Below, piece after piece: positions 63,945 to 64,000 of a stretch of DNA of 64,000 nucleotides. The position numbers and the translations under genes were made by a program. This DNA is from Plantago elongata (Eukaryota > Streptophyta > Magnoliopsida > Lamiales > Plantaginaceae). Each line of letters opens with the position of its first letter. The first letter of the stretch is position 1. The notes under the pieces are model-generated. The model was not told where the DNA came from. It did no database searches and saw nothing but the letters and a program-made list of their open reading frames with translations. Where the stretch lies: assembly GCA_036897095.1 (NCBI GenBank), contig JAYMSP010000032.1, positions 1 through 64,000 on the forward strand, written 5' to 3'.

Positions 63945-64000
63945 TACACGAATCAAGTCATGTGATCATGTTTACGACTCGTTCGAGTTTGGCTCGTTTC
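63945..64000. repeat. Edge fragment of a GAGCTCG-type dispersed repeat
   Basis: ACGACTCGTTCGAGTTTGGC, followed by TCGTTTC at the window edge, uses the same word set as the block at 17.96-18.11 kb. The element continues beyond the window. Confidence 0.4.

Overview
This window is eudicot plant nuclear DNA. It is AT-rich and carries intron-bearing genes of plant-specific families: a PAS/LOV photoreceptor, an RLCK-VII kinase, strictosidine synthase-like proteins, plastid alpha-amylase and a plant subtilase. Stowaway-type MITEs, a solo LTR and other transposon debris fill the spaces. The species cannot be named from sequence alone. I built the gene models by hand: splice junctions were accepted when reading phase and family protein motifs agreed, and all multi-exon models below close in phase.

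Layout, left to right. 453-2198 (-): 5' part of a TWIN LOV / PAS-LOV protein running off the left edge. 4659-5783 (-): mitoribosomal protein mL53, with a 159-bp triplicated minisatellite in its intron. 6.0-9.2 kb: no intact gene; a LINE-type RNase H relic, then a long degenerate motif array. 9975-16085 (+): a ten-exon gene matching the TRAPPII subunit TRIPP. 20090-24046 (+): a PBL34/35/36-type receptor-like cytoplasmic kinase. 25073-26464 and 30545-32168 (+): a tandem pair of secreted strictosidine synthase-like proteins. 32630-35701 (-): the plastid 2-oxoadipate dioxygenase/decarboxylase FLO7. 36910-39805 (-): the outer-membrane porin VDAC. 40-45.9 kb: transposon-rich spacer with an LTR-type fossil, a clean 403-bp solo LTR and a MITE. 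45935-52377 (+): plastid alpha-amylase AMY3. 53039-56505 (-): a secreted cucumisin-type subtilase. 57761-58060 (+): an unrecognised small gene. 58540-61649 (-): an organelle-targeted-looking protein with a DnaJ-type zinc finger, a NUMOD3-like segment and three CCHC knuckles. 63194-63484 (+): a small putative myristoylated membrane protein.

The genes do not form a pathway cluster. They serve light sensing, mitochondrial translation, trafficking, signalling, lysine catabolism, ion transport, starch breakdown and proteolysis, as expected for plant gene order. FLO7 and AMY3 both touch starch biology, but I treat their proximity as coincidence.

The most notable observations are three independent GC-AG introns (VDAC, AMY3, subtilase), the unusual zinc-finger/NUMOD3-like/zinc-knuckle architecture at 58.5-61.6 kb, two small genes I cannot assign, the exact conservation of the AMY3 redox cysteine spacing, the solo LTR with perfect ends, and the minisatellite inside the mL53 intron. 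I found no CRISPR, operon, phage or biosynthetic-cluster structure and no convincing tRNA or rRNA gene.
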